Under the pieces are notes generated by a model that was given only the letters and a program-made list of their open reading frames with translations, did no database searches and was not told the origin of the DNA. The translations under genes were made by a program, and so were the position numbers. From JBFMHP01 sp040752855 (GTDB taxonomy: Bacteria > Pseudomonadota > Gammaproteobacteria > RBG-16-57-12), in the NCBI GenBank assembly GCA_040752855.1, contig JBFMHP010000031.1:1-64000 (forward strand): DNA of 64,000 bases. Direction: 5' to 3'. Positions 17,753 to 26,915 of this stretch are shown here, one piece after another (position 1 is the first letter of the stretch; each line of letters starts with the position of its first letter).

Positions 17753-19279
17753 ATGAAGAGCAACATGAGCGAAGACCAGCAAAACGAACCACAACTCGAC
17801 GAACACAAGCTGATTGCGCAGCGCCGCAGCAAATTGGCGGAATTGCGCGAGGCCGGTCTGGCGTTTCCCAACGACTTCCGCCGCAACGTGATGGCCGGCG
17901 AGCTCCACGCCGAGTACGGCGCGATGAGCACCGAGGCGCTGGAGGCCGAGCCTAAGCGCGTGCGCCTGGCCGGGCGCATGATGGCCCGCCGGGTGATGGG
18001 CAAGGCGAGCTTTGCCAGCATCCAGGACATGTCGGGACGCATCCAGTTGTTCGTGCAACGCGATAGTCTGCCGGAAGGTGTGTACGAGGAATTCAAGAAG
18101 TGGGACATCGGTGACATCGTCGGCGCCGAGGGTGTGATGTTCCGTACCAAGACCGGCGAACTGTCGGTCAAGGTCGACACGATCCGCCTGCTGACCAAGA
18201 GCCTGCGCCCGCTGCCGGATAAATTCCACGGGCTGGAGGATCAGGAGACGCGCTATCGTCAGCGCTATCTCGATCTGATCATGAACGAGGTCTCGCGCGA
18301 GACCTTCCGCATGCGCAGCCGCATCGTCAGTTTCATCCGCCGTTATCTGGAGGAGCGCAACTTCCTCGAAGTCGAAACCCCGATGATGCAGAGCATCCCG
18401 GGCGGGGCCACGGCCAAGCCGTTCACCACGTATCACAATGCGCTCGACATGGATCTGTTCCTGCGTATCGCCCCGGAGCTCTATTTGAAGCGCCTTGTCG
18501 TCGGCGGTTTCGAGCGCGTCTTCGAGATCAACCGCAATTTCCGCAACGAAGGGCTCTCGACGCGGCATAATCCCGAATTCACCATGCTCGAATTCTACGA
18601 GGCCTATGCCGACTATCACGATTTGATGGACCTCACCGAAGACATGCTGCGCCGCCTGGCCCAACACGTGCTCGGCACGACCGTGGTCAAATACCAGGGC
18701 GAAGAATACGACTTCGGCCGGCCGTTCCAGCGCCTGACGGTCAAAGAATCTATCCTGCATTACAACTTGCAGATCAAGCCGGAGCAGTTGGAGAGTCTGG
18801 AAGCCGCGCGCGCATTGGCGCGGAGCCTGGAGATCCCGCTCAAGGACAGCTATGGCCTGGGCAAGGTGCAGATCGAGATCTTCGAGAAGACGGTGGAGTC
18901 GCGCCTGATGCAGCCGACCTTCATCACCGCCTATCCCACCGAGGTTTCGCCCTTGGCGCGGCGCAACGATCATGATCACTTCGTCACCGACCGCTTCGAA
19001 TTTTTCGTCGGTGGCCGCGAAATCGCCAACGGTTTTTCCGAGCTTAATGACGCTGAGGATCAGGCCGAACGCTTCCGCAAGCAGGTGGCGGAAAAGGAGG
19101 CCGGGGATGAGGAAGCGATGCACTTCGACGAGGACTACATCACCGCGCTGGAACACGGCATGCCGCCGACGGCGGGCGAGGGGATCGGCATCGATCGGCT
19201 GGTGATGTTGTTTACGGATTCACCTTCGATCCGGGATGTGTTGTTGTTCCCGCATATGCGTCCGATGCGGGCGGAGTGA
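17753..19279 (+). CDS. lysS: Lysyl-tRNA synthetase, class II
   Basis: Charges tRNA-Lys with lysine in the cytoplasm. The 508 residues are close to the 505 of E. coli LysS. An N-terminal OB anticodon-binding fold (about 60-160) precedes the catalytic core. Class II motif 2 is F-R-N-E-G-L-S-T-R-H-N-P-E-F near residues 263-276, and motif 3 is G-I-G-I-D-R-L-V-M-L near 480. ATG 17753 and ATG 17765 are both possible starts; the second has a better-spaced AAGAG. It ends directly before a bidirectional terminator. Confidence 0.97.
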   Translation: MKSNMSEDQQNEPQLDEHKLIAQRRSKLAELREAGLAFPNDFRRNVMAGELHAEYGAMSTEALEAEPKRVRLAGRMMARRVMGKASFASIQDMSGRIQLFVQRDSLPEGVYEEFKKWDIGDIVGAEGVMFRTKTGELSVKVDTIRLLTKSLRPLPDKFHGLEDQETRYRQRYLDLIMNEVSRETFRMRSRIVSFIRRYLEERNFLEVETPMMQSIPGGATAKPFTTYHNALDMDLFLRIAPELYLKRLVVGGFERVFEINRNFRNEGLSTRHNPEFTMLEFYEAYADYHDLMDLTEDMLRRLAQHVLGTTVVKYQGEEYDFGRPFQRLTVKESILHYNLQIKPEQLESLEAARALARSLEIPLKDSYGLGKVQIEIFEKTVESRLMQPTFITAYPTEVSPLARRNDHDHFVTDRFEFFVGGREIANGFSELNDAEDQAERFRKQVAEKEAGDEEAMHFDEDYITALEHGMPPTAGEGIGIDRLVMLFTDSPSIRDVLLFPHMRPMRAE

Positions 19280-19290
19280 TTCCACCCATG

Positions 19291-19320
19291 AAAAAACGCG
19301 CCGGTCAGGCGCGTTTTTTT
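19291..19320. terminator. Bidirectional terminator between lysS and the HDOD gene
   Basis: Twelve-base arms at 19291-19302 and 19308-19319 pair around a five-base loop. The A-run on the left and T-run on the right let it serve both convergent genes. The right arm touches the HDOD stop codon. Confidence 0.9.
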
Positions 19321-20158
19321 ATGCCTTGAGCAGGCGCATGATCTCTTTGATCTCGTCTCCGGCGTTTTTCAGCGACTTGAGGCTTTCCTCGGGCGTCAGG
19401 CCCAGCGTTTGGAACGCGGGTATCTCGGTCCAGGATGTCTTGGGTCGGGGCCCGGAGGCGGAGACGGTGCTGTGCAAATTCGCCACGATCACCACATCGA
19501 CCAGCTCGGGCAGCAGTTCCGACTTGTGACTTAGATCTTCGTGCTTGGCGGCCACGTCAATGAACGATTGCGGGAAGGACCAGGAGGCGAGGATCATCTT
19601 GCCGACCAAGGGATGGGCCTTGCGCAGCACGGCGTTCAACACCGGCTCGTTGTTGATCAGCTCGGGATAGTCGGCGGCGTACTCCAAGAGCGGCAGGATG
19701 CCGATGTCGTGCAGCAGCCCGGCCAGCATCGCTTCATCGGGACGCAAGGAAGTGTAATTGCGCGCCAGCACGTAGCTCAGCGCCGCCACCTGGGTGTTGT
19801 GTTTCCAGAGCTTGGAGATGCGGTCCTGGATCAGGGGCGATTTGGCCTGGTGGCTTTCCTCCACCAGCATCACGGTGACGATGCTGCGCACCATGGAATT
19901 CCCCAGGCGCATCACCGCGGTCTGCAAATCCTCGATCGGATTGCGGCCGCGAAACAGCGGGCTGTTGGCGATCTGGATCAGGCGCGCCGAGATGGCCGCA
20001 TCCAGGCTGATGACCTTGACCACGTCAGTGATGTTGCTTCTGGGGTTGTCCAGAAGCGCGTGCACCTTCATGGCGACATCAGGCAGGATCGGCAGCTTGA
20101 TGGCGTTGTTTTTGATGTCTTCAACGACTTTTTTGTACAGTTCCTCGGCGCTTGACAC
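19319..20158 (-). CDS. HDOD domain protein
   Basis: A 279-residue cytoplasmic protein made almost entirely of one HDOD domain (about residues 20-215), a catalytically reduced relative of HD phosphohydrolases used in signalling. The L-L-H-D-I-G-I-L-P box near residue 147 keeps an HD pair, and the L-G-x-x-x-V-R-S box near 87 is present. The GTG start at 20158 has AAGGAAG upstream. The gene is convergent with lysS and lies downstream of ygfZ in the same direction, 57 bases apart. No output domain is attached, so its partner is unknown. Confidence 0.9.
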   Translation of the reverse strand: MSSAEELYKKVVEDIKNNAIKLPILPDVAMKVHALLDNPRSNITDVVKVISLDAAISARLIQIANSPLFRGRNPIEDLQTAVMRLGNSMVRSIVTVMLVEESHQAKSPLIQDRISKLWKHNTQVAALSYVLARNYTSLRPDEAMLAGLLHDIGILPLLEYAADYPELINNEPVLNAVLRKAHPLVGKMILASWSFPQSFIDVAAKHEDLSHKSELLPELVDVVIVANLHSTVSASGPRPKTSWTEIPAFQTLGLTPEESLKSLKNAGDEIKEIMRLLKA

Positions 20159-20215
20159 GATTTTTCTTCCTTTTAATGGTCAACGGATCACGAAGTTGCT
20201 TCTGGCCGTCGCGTA

Positions 20216-21277
20216 TTAATGATCGGCCCATTGATAAGGAAGTTTATTAATTTTTATTTCAGGCCCCTGGGCATCGCCCAAGTGCAGCCGGCCGTGCTCG
20301 GCGGCATCGATTTGCAATACGGCCAGCAGATCGCAACCGCCGCTGGGCGTGGGCTGGGCGTCGACGATCTTGCCGACGGCCCCCTCTTCGCCGGTGTGCG
20401 CCCCGAAAACGCTTTCACCGGGGCGCGGCAGGGTGTCGGACTGGGTATTGCACAGATACATCCGCCGTTTCTGTTTCCCGAGATATTGGGAGCGGGCCAC
20501 GACCTCCTGTCCGGGATAACAGCCCTTGGTGAAACTCAGTGCACCGATCTCCTGGAAATTCGCCATTTGCGGGACGAAGGCCTCGCTGGTCGCCGCATAG
20601 ATGGCTGGAATCCCCGCCCAAATATTGTGCAGCCGCCAGATGTGACTGCCCACGGGGGCAGCATGGACATTAAGACGCTCCCAGATCTTCTTGATGTCCT
20701 CGAGCTTGCCCAGGATTTCATAGCGCGGATGCAGGCCGGGGATGTGGAGGAGGGTGAGGTTGTCGTGATGGAGCACATCATTGGGCTTGGCGGGCAGCGC
20801 TTGTATCGCCTCTTGGGCGAGTCGGGTGATGTCCGGGCCGGTGCAGCCGATGCGGATGAAGCTTTCGCTGCTGTCGATGATCTCGACCTTCGCGCGCAAC
20901 ACGTACATCTGTAGCCGTTTCAGTACGGCCTCTTTCTGGTCGTGCGGCAATTGCAGATAGAAGGTGTCCAGGCGCTTGAAGAGCCGGAAGTTGGCCAGGA
21001 TACGCCCCTTGGGGTTGACCAGGGCGTTGATCTGGCTCGAGGTCTCGCCGATGTTGCGCACGTCATTGCAGGTCATGTTCTGCAGGAATGATTGCGCGTC
21101 TTCTCCGCGCACGCCGATCAAGCCGAAGTTGGAAAGATCCATGAGGATGGGGCCGGTCTTGGCCACTTGCAGTTCCTGCTCGGGATTTCCGAAATGGATG
21201 ACGCTGCCATTTTCAATGACCGCGCCGCAGGTGTGCTCAAGATATTTTTTCCACTCGTCTTTCATTCGGGTATCCAC
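20216..21277 (-). CDS. ygfZ: Folate-binding protein YgfZ (iron-sulfur repair, GcvT fold)
   Basis: A tetrahydrofolate-dependent protein that helps build or repair certain Fe-S enzymes. The diagnostic box K-G-C-Y-P-G-Q-E-V-V-A-R is intact near residue 240, with its essential cysteine. Length is 353 residues. GTG 21277 is the longest start; ATG 21265 is a good alternative that removes four residues. The gene is divergent from sdhCDAB, which encodes an Fe-S enzyme, and the E. coli gene is also beside sdhE/ygfX relatives. The shared gap may coordinate both transcripts. Confidence 0.93.
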   Translation of the reverse strand: MDTRMKDEWKKYLEHTCGAVIENGSVIHFGNPEQELQVAKTGPILMDLSNFGLIGVRGEDAQSFLQNMTCNDVRNIGETSSQINALVNPKGRILANFRLFKRLDTFYLQLPHDQKEAVLKRLQMYVLRAKVEIIDSSESFIRIGCTGPDITRLAQEAIQALPAKPNDVLHHDNLTLLHIPGLHPRYEILGKLEDIKKIWERLNVHAAPVGSHIWRLHNIWAGIPAIYAATSEAFVPQMANFQEIGALSFTKGCYPGQEVVARSQYLGKQKRRMYLCNTQSDTLPRPGESVFGAHTGEEGAVGKIVDAQPTPSGGCDLLAVLQIDAAEHGRLHLGDAQGPEIKINKLPYQWADH

Positions 21278-21301
21278 CAGCTGATTTGGGTCGATTAATC
21301 G

Positions 21302-21330
21302 TAGACAATCCTGTTAAGGATGTTAATACT
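21302..21330 (+). promoter_or_regulatory. Candidate sdh promoter with inverted repeat in the spacer
   Basis: TAGACA (21302-21307) and AATACT (21325-21330) are 17 bases apart and face sdhC. Inside the spacer is ATCCT-GTTA-AGGAT (21308-21321), a perfect 5-bp palindrome that could be an operator. The box matches are moderate. Confidence 0.35.
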
Positions 21331-21382
21331 TGTCCGATAAAGAAACTAAGAAAAACCGAATACTCCATCTAAATATAACCCT

Positions 21383-21766
21383 ATGGGTCTGACTAAAAAA
21401 CGACCGGTCTTCCTCAATCTGCTGCAAATCCGCCTGCCGGTGACGGGTGTTGTTTCCATCCTGCACCGGGTCAGCGGCGTGGTGCTGGCTCTCTGCGTCC
21501 CGTTGTTGATCTATCTCTTCGATCTGTCGGTGCGCGGTCCGGAAGGTTACGCGCAAGCGCTGGACATGCTCGCGCATCCCGTGGTCAAGCTGCTCGCCAC
21601 GTTGGGCCTCTGGATGCTGGGCTATCATGCGCTCAATGGCGTGCGCGTGTTGCTCATCGATATCGATATCGGCGTGCAAAAACCGGCGGCGCGGCGTTCC
21701 GCCTGGTGGGTGCATGGCGGTGCGACGCTGATCTTGTTGCTGGCCATCGCGGTGCTCTGGCGATGA
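21383..21766 (+). CDS. sdhC: Succinate dehydrogenase cytochrome b556 subunit
   Basis: Membrane anchor of complex II; it helps bind heme b and ubiquinone. The 127-residue protein has three hydrophobic helices. The family box S-I-L-H-R-V-S-G is near residue 26, and the heme-ligand region Y-H-A-L-N-G-V-R near residue 78 holds the expected His. It overlaps sdhD by four bases (ATGA), and the four sdh genes plus sdhE form one operon. Confidence 0.93.
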   Translation: MGLTKKRPVFLNLLQIRLPVTGVVSILHRVSGVVLALCVPLLIYLFDLSVRGPEGYAQALDMLAHPVVKLLATLGLWMLGYHALNGVRVLLIDIDIGVQKPAARRSAWWVHGGATLILLLAIAVLWR

Positions 21767-22104
21767 GCGGCGGTCTTGGCGGTTTTCGTCCCTGGTTTTT
21801 GCAGCGCGTCAGCGCGGTCTACCTGCTCGCCTATCTGATCTTTTTCCTGGCGCAGGTGTTGGTCTGCCCGATCGAGGACTATGCCCGTTGGAAGGCGTGG
21901 CTGTCCGCGCCGGTCATCTGGATGGCGACGGCGTTGTTTTTCCTGGCGCTGTTCATGCACATGTGGGTGGGGCTGCGCGATGTGATCCTGGATTATGTCC
22001 ATCCGTTCGCGCTGCGCGTGGTGTTGCTCACTGGGTTGGGTGCATTCCTGGCGGCGCTCTCGCTGTGGATCTTCCGGGCCTTGGTGGCGGTGGTGATGCT
22101 ATGA
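21763..22104 (+). CDS. sdhD: Succinate dehydrogenase membrane anchor subunit
   Basis: Second membrane anchor of complex II, 113 residues with three helices. The box H-M-W-V-G-L-R-D-V-I-L-D-Y near residues 67-79 is typical of SdhD and includes heme and quinone contacts. ATG 21763 overlaps the sdhC stop; a longer in-frame reading from 21706 lies inside sdhC and is rejected. Its stop overlaps the sdhA ATG. Confidence 0.92.
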   Translation: MSGGLGGFRPWFLQRVSAVYLLAYLIFFLAQVLVCPIEDYARWKAWLSAPVIWMATALFFLALFMHMWVGLRDVILDYVHPFALRVVLLTGLGAFLAALSLWIFRALVAVVML

Positions 22105-23864
22105 ATATCGCGCGACGTAAATTCGATACCTTGGTGATCGGTGCCGGTGGCGGCGGCTTGCGCGCGGCCTTGCAGCTCTCGCAGGACGAGGCCGAGGTCG
22201 CGGTGGTCTCGAAGGTCTTCCCGACGCGTTCCCACACGGTGGCGGCGCAGGGCGGGATCAACGCCGCGCTGGCCAATGTCTCGCCGGACAACTGGCTTTG
22301 GCACATGTACGACACCATCAAGGGCAGCGATTATCTCGGTGACCAGGATGCGATTGAATACATGTGCCGCGCGGCCTCGCATCTGGTGATCGAACTCGAA
22401 CACGCCGGGGTGCCGTTCTCGCGCCTGGATAACGGCAAGATCTATCAGCGTCCCTTCGGCGGCCAGAGCCAGAACTTCGGCGGGGCCCAGGCGGCGCGCA
22501 CCTGCGCGGCGGCCGACCGTACCGGGCACGCCATCCTGCATGCCTTGTATCAGCAGAACATCCGCGCCAAGACGCATTTCTTCGATGAGTTTTTCGCCGT
22601 CGATCTGATCCGCGATGAGCAAGGCTACGTGCTCGGCGCGGTGGTGCTCGAGATCGAAACCGGCGAGCCGATGATCATCGAGGCCAAGACCACGCTGCTC
22701 GCCACCGGCGGAGCGGGGCAGATCTACCGCACCAACACCAATGCGCGCATCAATACGGGCGATGGTCTGGGCATGGCGCTGCGCGCCGGGATTCCGCTGC
22801 AGGACATGGAGTTCTTCCAATTCCATCCCACCGGCATCGCCGGCAAGGGCATGTTGATCACCGAAGGCTCGCGCGGCGAGGGCGGATATTTATTGAATAA
22901 GGACGGCGAACGTTTCATGGAACGTTACGCCCCGCATGCCAAAGACTTGGCCAGCCGTGATGTGGTCAGCCGCGCCATCTATACCGAGGTCAAGGAAGGG
23001 CGCGGCTGCGGGCCGAAGGCCGATCATGTGCTGCTCAAACTCGATCATCTCGGCGCGGAGGTGGTGGAAAAGCGTCTGCCCGGTATCCGCCAGACCGTCA
23101 AGACCTTCCTCAATCTCGACCCGGCCTTCGAGCCGATCCCGATCTATCCCACCGCGCATTACACCATGGGCGGCATCCCGACCAACCGCCACGGCCAGGT
23201 GGTGGTGCCTGCTGGCAACAGCCCCGAGGAGGAGATTCCCGGTCTGTACGCGGCGGGCGAATGCGCCTGTGTCTCGGTGCACGGCGCCAATCGGCTCGGC
23301 GGTAATTCATTGCTCGATATCGTGGTGTTCGGCCGCGCCGCCGGCAATCACATCCTCTCCTATCTCAAGGAAACGCGTTATCACCGGCCAATGGATCAGA
23401 ACAGCGTTGATCAGGCCTTGGCCCGGATCGCGCGCTGGGATCAGAAGGGCGATGGTGAATCCATCGTCGGTCTGCGCGATGAGATGAAGCAGGTGATGGA
23501 GTTCTATTGCGGCGTGTTCCGCAACGAAGAGATCATGCGCGAAGGCGTGCAGAAGATGGTGGCGATCCAGGCGCGGTTGAAGGACGTGCGTTTGAAGGAC
23601 CACAGCCGGATCTTCAATACTGCGCGCATCGAAGCGCTGGAGCTGGAAAATCTCGTCGAAGTGGCGCTGGCCACCGTGGTTTCGGCCGAGGCGCGCAAGG
23701 AGAGCCGCGGCGCGCATTCGCGCACCGATTTCACCGAACGTGATGACGTGAACTGGCTCAAGCATACGCTGTATTTCAAGGAAGACCGGCGCCTTGAATA
23801 CAAGCCGGTGCGTCTGAAACCGCTGACGGTGGAGTCCTTCCCGCCCAAGCTGCGCGTGTATTGA
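22101..23864 (+). CDS. sdhA: Succinate dehydrogenase flavoprotein subunit
   Basis: Oxidises succinate to fumarate with covalently bound FAD, on the cytoplasmic face of the inner membrane. The 587-residue protein has the dinucleotide box G-A-G-G-G-G-L-R-A-A near residue 14. His45 in R-S-H-T-V-A-A-Q-G-G is the flavin-attachment site. Active-site boxes F-Q-F-H-P-T-G and H-G-A-N-R-L-G-G-N-S-L are intact. ATG 22101 overlaps the sdhD stop by four bases. Flavinylation should need SdhE, encoded two genes downstream. Confidence 0.97.
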   Translation: MNIARRKFDTLVIGAGGGGLRAALQLSQDEAEVAVVSKVFPTRSHTVAAQGGINAALANVSPDNWLWHMYDTIKGSDYLGDQDAIEYMCRAASHLVIELEHAGVPFSRLDNGKIYQRPFGGQSQNFGGAQAARTCAAADRTGHAILHALYQQNIRAKTHFFDEFFAVDLIRDEQGYVLGAVVLEIETGEPMIIEAKTTLLATGGAGQIYRTNTNARINTGDGLGMALRAGIPLQDMEFFQFHPTGIAGKGMLITEGSRGEGGYLLNKDGERFMERYAPHAKDLASRDVVSRAIYTEVKEGRGCGPKADHVLLKLDHLGAEVVEKRLPGIRQTVKTFLNLDPAFEPIPIYPTAHYTMGGIPTNRHGQVVVPAGNSPEEEIPGLYAAGECACVSVHGANRLGGNSLLDIVVFGRAAGNHILSYLKETRYHRPMDQNSVDQALARIARWDQKGDGESIVGLRDEMKQVMEFYCGVFRNEEIMREGVQKMVAIQARLKDVRLKDHSRIFNTARIEALELENLVEVALATVVSAEARKESRGAHSRTDFTERDDVNWLKHTLYFKEDRRLEYKPVRLKPLTVESFPPKLRVY

Positions 23865-23873
23865 GGGGGTGCT

Positions 23874-24566
23874 ATGCGTTTTCTGATCTATCGCTACAAT
23901 CCCGAGACCGACCAGGCGCCTTACATGAAGGAATACGAGGTGGAGACCACCTCGGGGATGATGCTGCTCGATGCGTTGAAACTCATCAAGGAGATGGACG
24001 AGACCTTCGGCTTTCGCTTTTCCTGCGGCGAGGGTGTGTGCGGCTCGGATGCACTGAGCATCAACGGCCGCAATGGCCTTTCCTGCATCACGCCGCTCAC
24101 CGAATTGAAAGAGCCGGTGGAGGTGCGCCCGGTGCCGGGGCTGCCGGTGATCCGCGATCTGATCGTGGACATGACGCAGTTCTATCATCAATACCGCGAG
24201 GTCAAACCGTATCTCATGCGCCAGGAGCCCGAGCCGGAGACCGAGGTGCTCCAGTCGCCGGAGGATCGGGACAAGCTCGATGGCTTGTACGAGTGCATTC
24301 TGTGCGGTTGTTGCACCACCGCCTGTCCCTCGTTCTGGTGGAATCCCGACAAGTTCCGCGGCCCGGCCGCCTTATTGCAGGCCTGGCGCTTCCTCGCCGA
24401 CAGCCGCGATCAGGCGACCGAGCAGCGTCTGGCGGAGCTGGAGGGGCCGTACCGCGTGTTCCGCTGCCACACCATCATGAACTGCGTGGACGTCTGCCCC
24501 AAGGGGCTCAATCCCACCGCCGCCATCGGTCACATTAAAAAGCTGATGCTGAAGAAGAACTCATGA
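23874..24566 (+). CDS. sdhB: Succinate dehydrogenase iron-sulfur subunit
   Basis: Carries electrons from FAD to quinone. The 230 residues show the [2Fe-2S] box S-C-G-E-G-V-C-G-S-D near residue 52 plus its later Cys, then the [4Fe-4S]/[3Fe-4S] boxes C-I-L-C-G-C-C-T-T-A-C-P and C-H-T-I-M-N-C-V-D-V-C-P. All cluster cysteines are present. The stop overlaps the sdhE ATG. Confidence 0.97.
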   Translation: MRFLIYRYNPETDQAPYMKEYEVETTSGMMLLDALKLIKEMDETFGFRFSCGEGVCGSDALSINGRNGLSCITPLTELKEPVEVRPVPGLPVIRDLIVDMTQFYHQYREVKPYLMRQEPEPETEVLQSPEDRDKLDGLYECILCGCCTTACPSFWWNPDKFRGPAALLQAWRFLADSRDQATEQRLAELEGPYRVFRCHTIMNCVDVCPKGLNPTAAIGHIKKLMLKKNS

Positions 24567-24805
24567 ACGAGCGCACCCGGCTGCAATGGCAGTGTCGGCG
24601 CGGCATGCTGGAATTGGATCTGCTGCTCCAGTCCTTTTTGGATCACGGCTATGACCGGCTCGATGCCGAGGCCAGGCAGGCGTTCGACCAACTGCTGGAC
24701 TACCCCGATCAATTGCTGCTGGAATATCTGATGGAACTCTCCCAACCCCTCGATGCAAGGATCGCGCATGTCATCAAGTGTATTCGACAGACCGCTGCGG
24801 CTTGA
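24563..24805 (+). CDS. sdhE: FAD assembly factor SdhE
   Basis: An 80-residue protein that promotes covalent attachment of FAD to SdhA. The signature R-R-G-M-L-E-L-D near residue 13 contains the essential R-G-x-x-E. It is coupled to sdhB by an ATGA overlap and itself overlaps ygfX by 38 bases, the same order as E. coli ygfY-ygfX. Confidence 0.94.
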   Translation: MNERTRLQWQCRRGMLELDLLLQSFLDHGYDRLDAEARQAFDQLLDYPDQLLLEYLMELSQPLDARIAHVIKCIRQTAAA

Positions 24806-25229
24806 GCTCAAGCCTTCCCGTTATTTGTACCTTCTCATTCTGATCGGCTACGGCGGCGCGCTGTTGCTGCTCTGGCTGACGCCGTTGTGGTGGCCGGTGA
24901 AGCTGTTGTTGACCTTGGCGCTGCTGGGTGATGGGTGGCGGCAGGTGCGCCGGCATGTCTGGTACCGTCATTGCGCCGCCATCCCGGCATTGATCTGGCA
25001 CGAGGATGGGCGCTGGGTGGTGCCGGGGGACGGGACGAGGGAAGACAGCGAACTGACGCTCAAACAGTCCTTTGTCCATCCCTGGTTGGTGGTGCTCAAC
25101 TTCGCGGCGGGACGCTGGAGAACGAACTCAGTGGTGATCCTGCCCGATGCCCTGGAGCACGACACCTTCAGGCGCTTGCGTGTGCGTCTCCGGATGGAGG
25201 GAGGTAGTTCGGCGGCGCAAGCACCGTAG
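24768..25229 (+). CDS. cptA: YgfX/CptA family inner-membrane protein
   Basis: A 153-residue protein with an N-terminal hairpin of two hydrophobic helices (about residues 19-58) and a soluble C-terminal beta domain, the layout of YgfX (CptA). Family boxes are L-E-L-K-P-S-R near residue 11, W-R-Q-V-R-R-H-V-W near 58 and V-I-L-P-D-A-L near 124. In E. coli the protein was described as a toxin acting on FtsZ/MreB paired with SdhE; that pairing is debated. ATG 24768 is chosen because it starts the family-like M-S-S-S-V-F. Its last 62 bases overlap the convergent nadB. Confidence 0.82.
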   Translation: MSSSVFDRPLRLELKPSRYLYLLILIGYGGALLLLWLTPLWWPVKLLLTLALLGDGWRQVRRHVWYRHCAAIPALIWHEDGRWVVPGDGTREDSELTLKQSFVHPWLVVLNFAAGRWRTNSVVILPDALEHDTFRRLRVRLRMEGGSSAAQAP

Positions 25230-26811
25230 GCCGGGGTGTGTGCCGGGTGTCAGGGGTTGGGTAGTCCAGCGTGTAATGCAGTCCGCGACTTTCTTTGCGC
25301 TGCATCGCGCACTCGATGATCAGCGCGGCGACTAAGACCAGGTTGCGCAGTTCGATCAGGTCGTTGGTGACGCGGAAGTTGCCGTAATACTCATCGATTT
25401 CGTTGGTCAACAGCTCGACGCGGCGCTTGGCGCGCTGCAGGCGTTTATCGGTGCGCACGATCCCGACGTAGTCCCACATGAAGCGGCGCAGTTCATCCCA
25501 GTTATGCGAGACCACCACTTCTTCATCCGAATCCGCCACCCGGCTCTCATCCCATGCCGGAATCGGCGGCGGCGCGGGCAGCTGCGGCAGACGCGCGATG
25601 ATGTCTTCCTGTGCCGACTGCGAGAACACCATGCATTCGAGCAGGGAGTTGCTGGCCATGCGATTGGCCCCGTGCAGTCCGGTGTAAGCCGTTTCCCCGA
25701 TGGCGTAGAGATTATCGATATCGGTGCGTCCGCGCAGGTCGGTCTTAACGCCGCCGCAGGTGTAATGCGCCGCCGGCACCACCGGGATGGGCTCACGCGT
25801 GATGTCGAAGCCGAATTCCAAGCATTTTTGATACACGTTCGGGAAATGCTTGATGATGAAGTCCGCTGGCTTGTGGCTGATGTCGAGATACACGAAGTCC
25901 GAACCCAGGCGCTTCATTTCATGGTCGATGGCGCGTGCCACGATATCGCGCGGTGCGAGTTCCTCCCGGGGGTCGAAACGGTGCATGAAACGGCTGCCGT
26001 CGGGCAGGCGCAGCGTGGCCCCTTCGCCGCGCAAGGCCTCGGTAATGAGGAAGGATTTCGCCTTCGGGTGATACAGGCAGGTCGGATGGAATTGAATGAA
26101 TTCCATGTTCGCCACCCGGCAGCCCGCGCGCCAAGCCATGGCGATGCCATCGCCGGTGGAGACGTCGGGATTGCTGGTATACAGATACACCTTGCTCGCC
26201 CCGCCGCTGGCCAGCACCGCCGCGCGGGCGCTGATGGTCTTGACGCGCCCGGTATCCCGGTCGAAGACATAGGCGCCCACCACCTGATTGCCGGGCAGCC
26301 CCAGTTTGCGCGAGGTGACCAGATCAATGGCGATGTGGCGTTCGTGGATCTTGATGTTGGGGTGTTGCCGTACCTGATCCACCAAGGTGGTCTCGATGGC
26401 GCGCCCGGTGGCATCATCGGCATGGATCACGCGGCGATGGCTGTGCCCGCCTTCCCGGGTGAGGTGGAACTCGCTGCCGCCGGCGTCCTCACCCGAGGCT
26501 CGGGTGAATTTGACACCCTGTTCCACCAGCCAATGGACCTGCTCGGCGCCGTGCTTGACGACATGCCTGACCACCCCTTCGTCGCAGAGACCGGCCCCGG
26601 CATCGAGGGTATCCGCCAGGTGCGACTCAATCGAATCCTGATCGTCCAGCACCGCCGAAATCCCGCCTTGGGCATAGAAGGTGGAGCCCTCCGTGAGGCC
26701 TCTTTTGGCAATCACACAGACCTTGGCATGGTCCGCCAGGCGCAAGGCGAGGCTCAGCCCGGAGACGCCGCTGCCGATGATCAGGATGTCGCAATGGTGG
26801 TCAGCATTCAT
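25168..26811 (-). CDS. nadB: L-aspartate oxidase
   Basis: First step of NAD synthesis: oxidises L-aspartate to iminoaspartate with FAD, in the cytoplasm. The 547-residue protein has the FAD box G-S-G-V-S-G-L-S-L-A near residue 12. The active-site boxes E-F-I-Q-F-H-P-T and H-G-A-N-R-M-A-S-N-S-L are shared with the SdhA superfamily. The A-Q-G-G-I-S box holds Ala-Gln where SdhA carries its FAD-linking His-x-x-Ala, consistent with non-covalent FAD. The Pro-rich tail extends into the ygfX 3' end. It is convergent with sdh-ygfX and divergent from rpoE. Confidence 0.96.
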   Translation of the reverse strand: MNADHHCDILIIGSGVSGLSLALRLADHAKVCVIAKRGLTEGSTFYAQGGISAVLDDQDSIESHLADTLDAGAGLCDEGVVRHVVKHGAEQVHWLVEQGVKFTRASGEDAGGSEFHLTREGGHSHRRVIHADDATGRAIETTLVDQVRQHPNIKIHERHIAIDLVTSRKLGLPGNQVVGAYVFDRDTGRVKTISARAAVLASGGASKVYLYTSNPDVSTGDGIAMAWRAGCRVANMEFIQFHPTCLYHPKAKSFLITEALRGEGATLRLPDGSRFMHRFDPREELAPRDIVARAIDHEMKRLGSDFVYLDISHKPADFIIKHFPNVYQKCLEFGFDITREPIPVVPAAHYTCGGVKTDLRGRTDIDNLYAIGETAYTGLHGANRMASNSLLECMVFSQSAQEDIIARLPQLPAPPPIPAWDESRVADSDEEVVVSHNWDELRRFMWDYVGIVRTDKRLQRAKRRVELLTNEIDEYYGNFRVTNDLIELRNLVLVAALIIECAMQRKESRGLHYTLDYPTPDTRHTPRPTVLAPPNYLPPSGDAHASA

Positions 26812-26915
26812 GAAAATAAAGTGATATTTTAGTAAAAACAGTATGTTATGCTATATAAGACAAGTGCTATTGTGAATTAATTTCATATAATACGCCAGAT
26901 ACGGGCAATTTTAGC

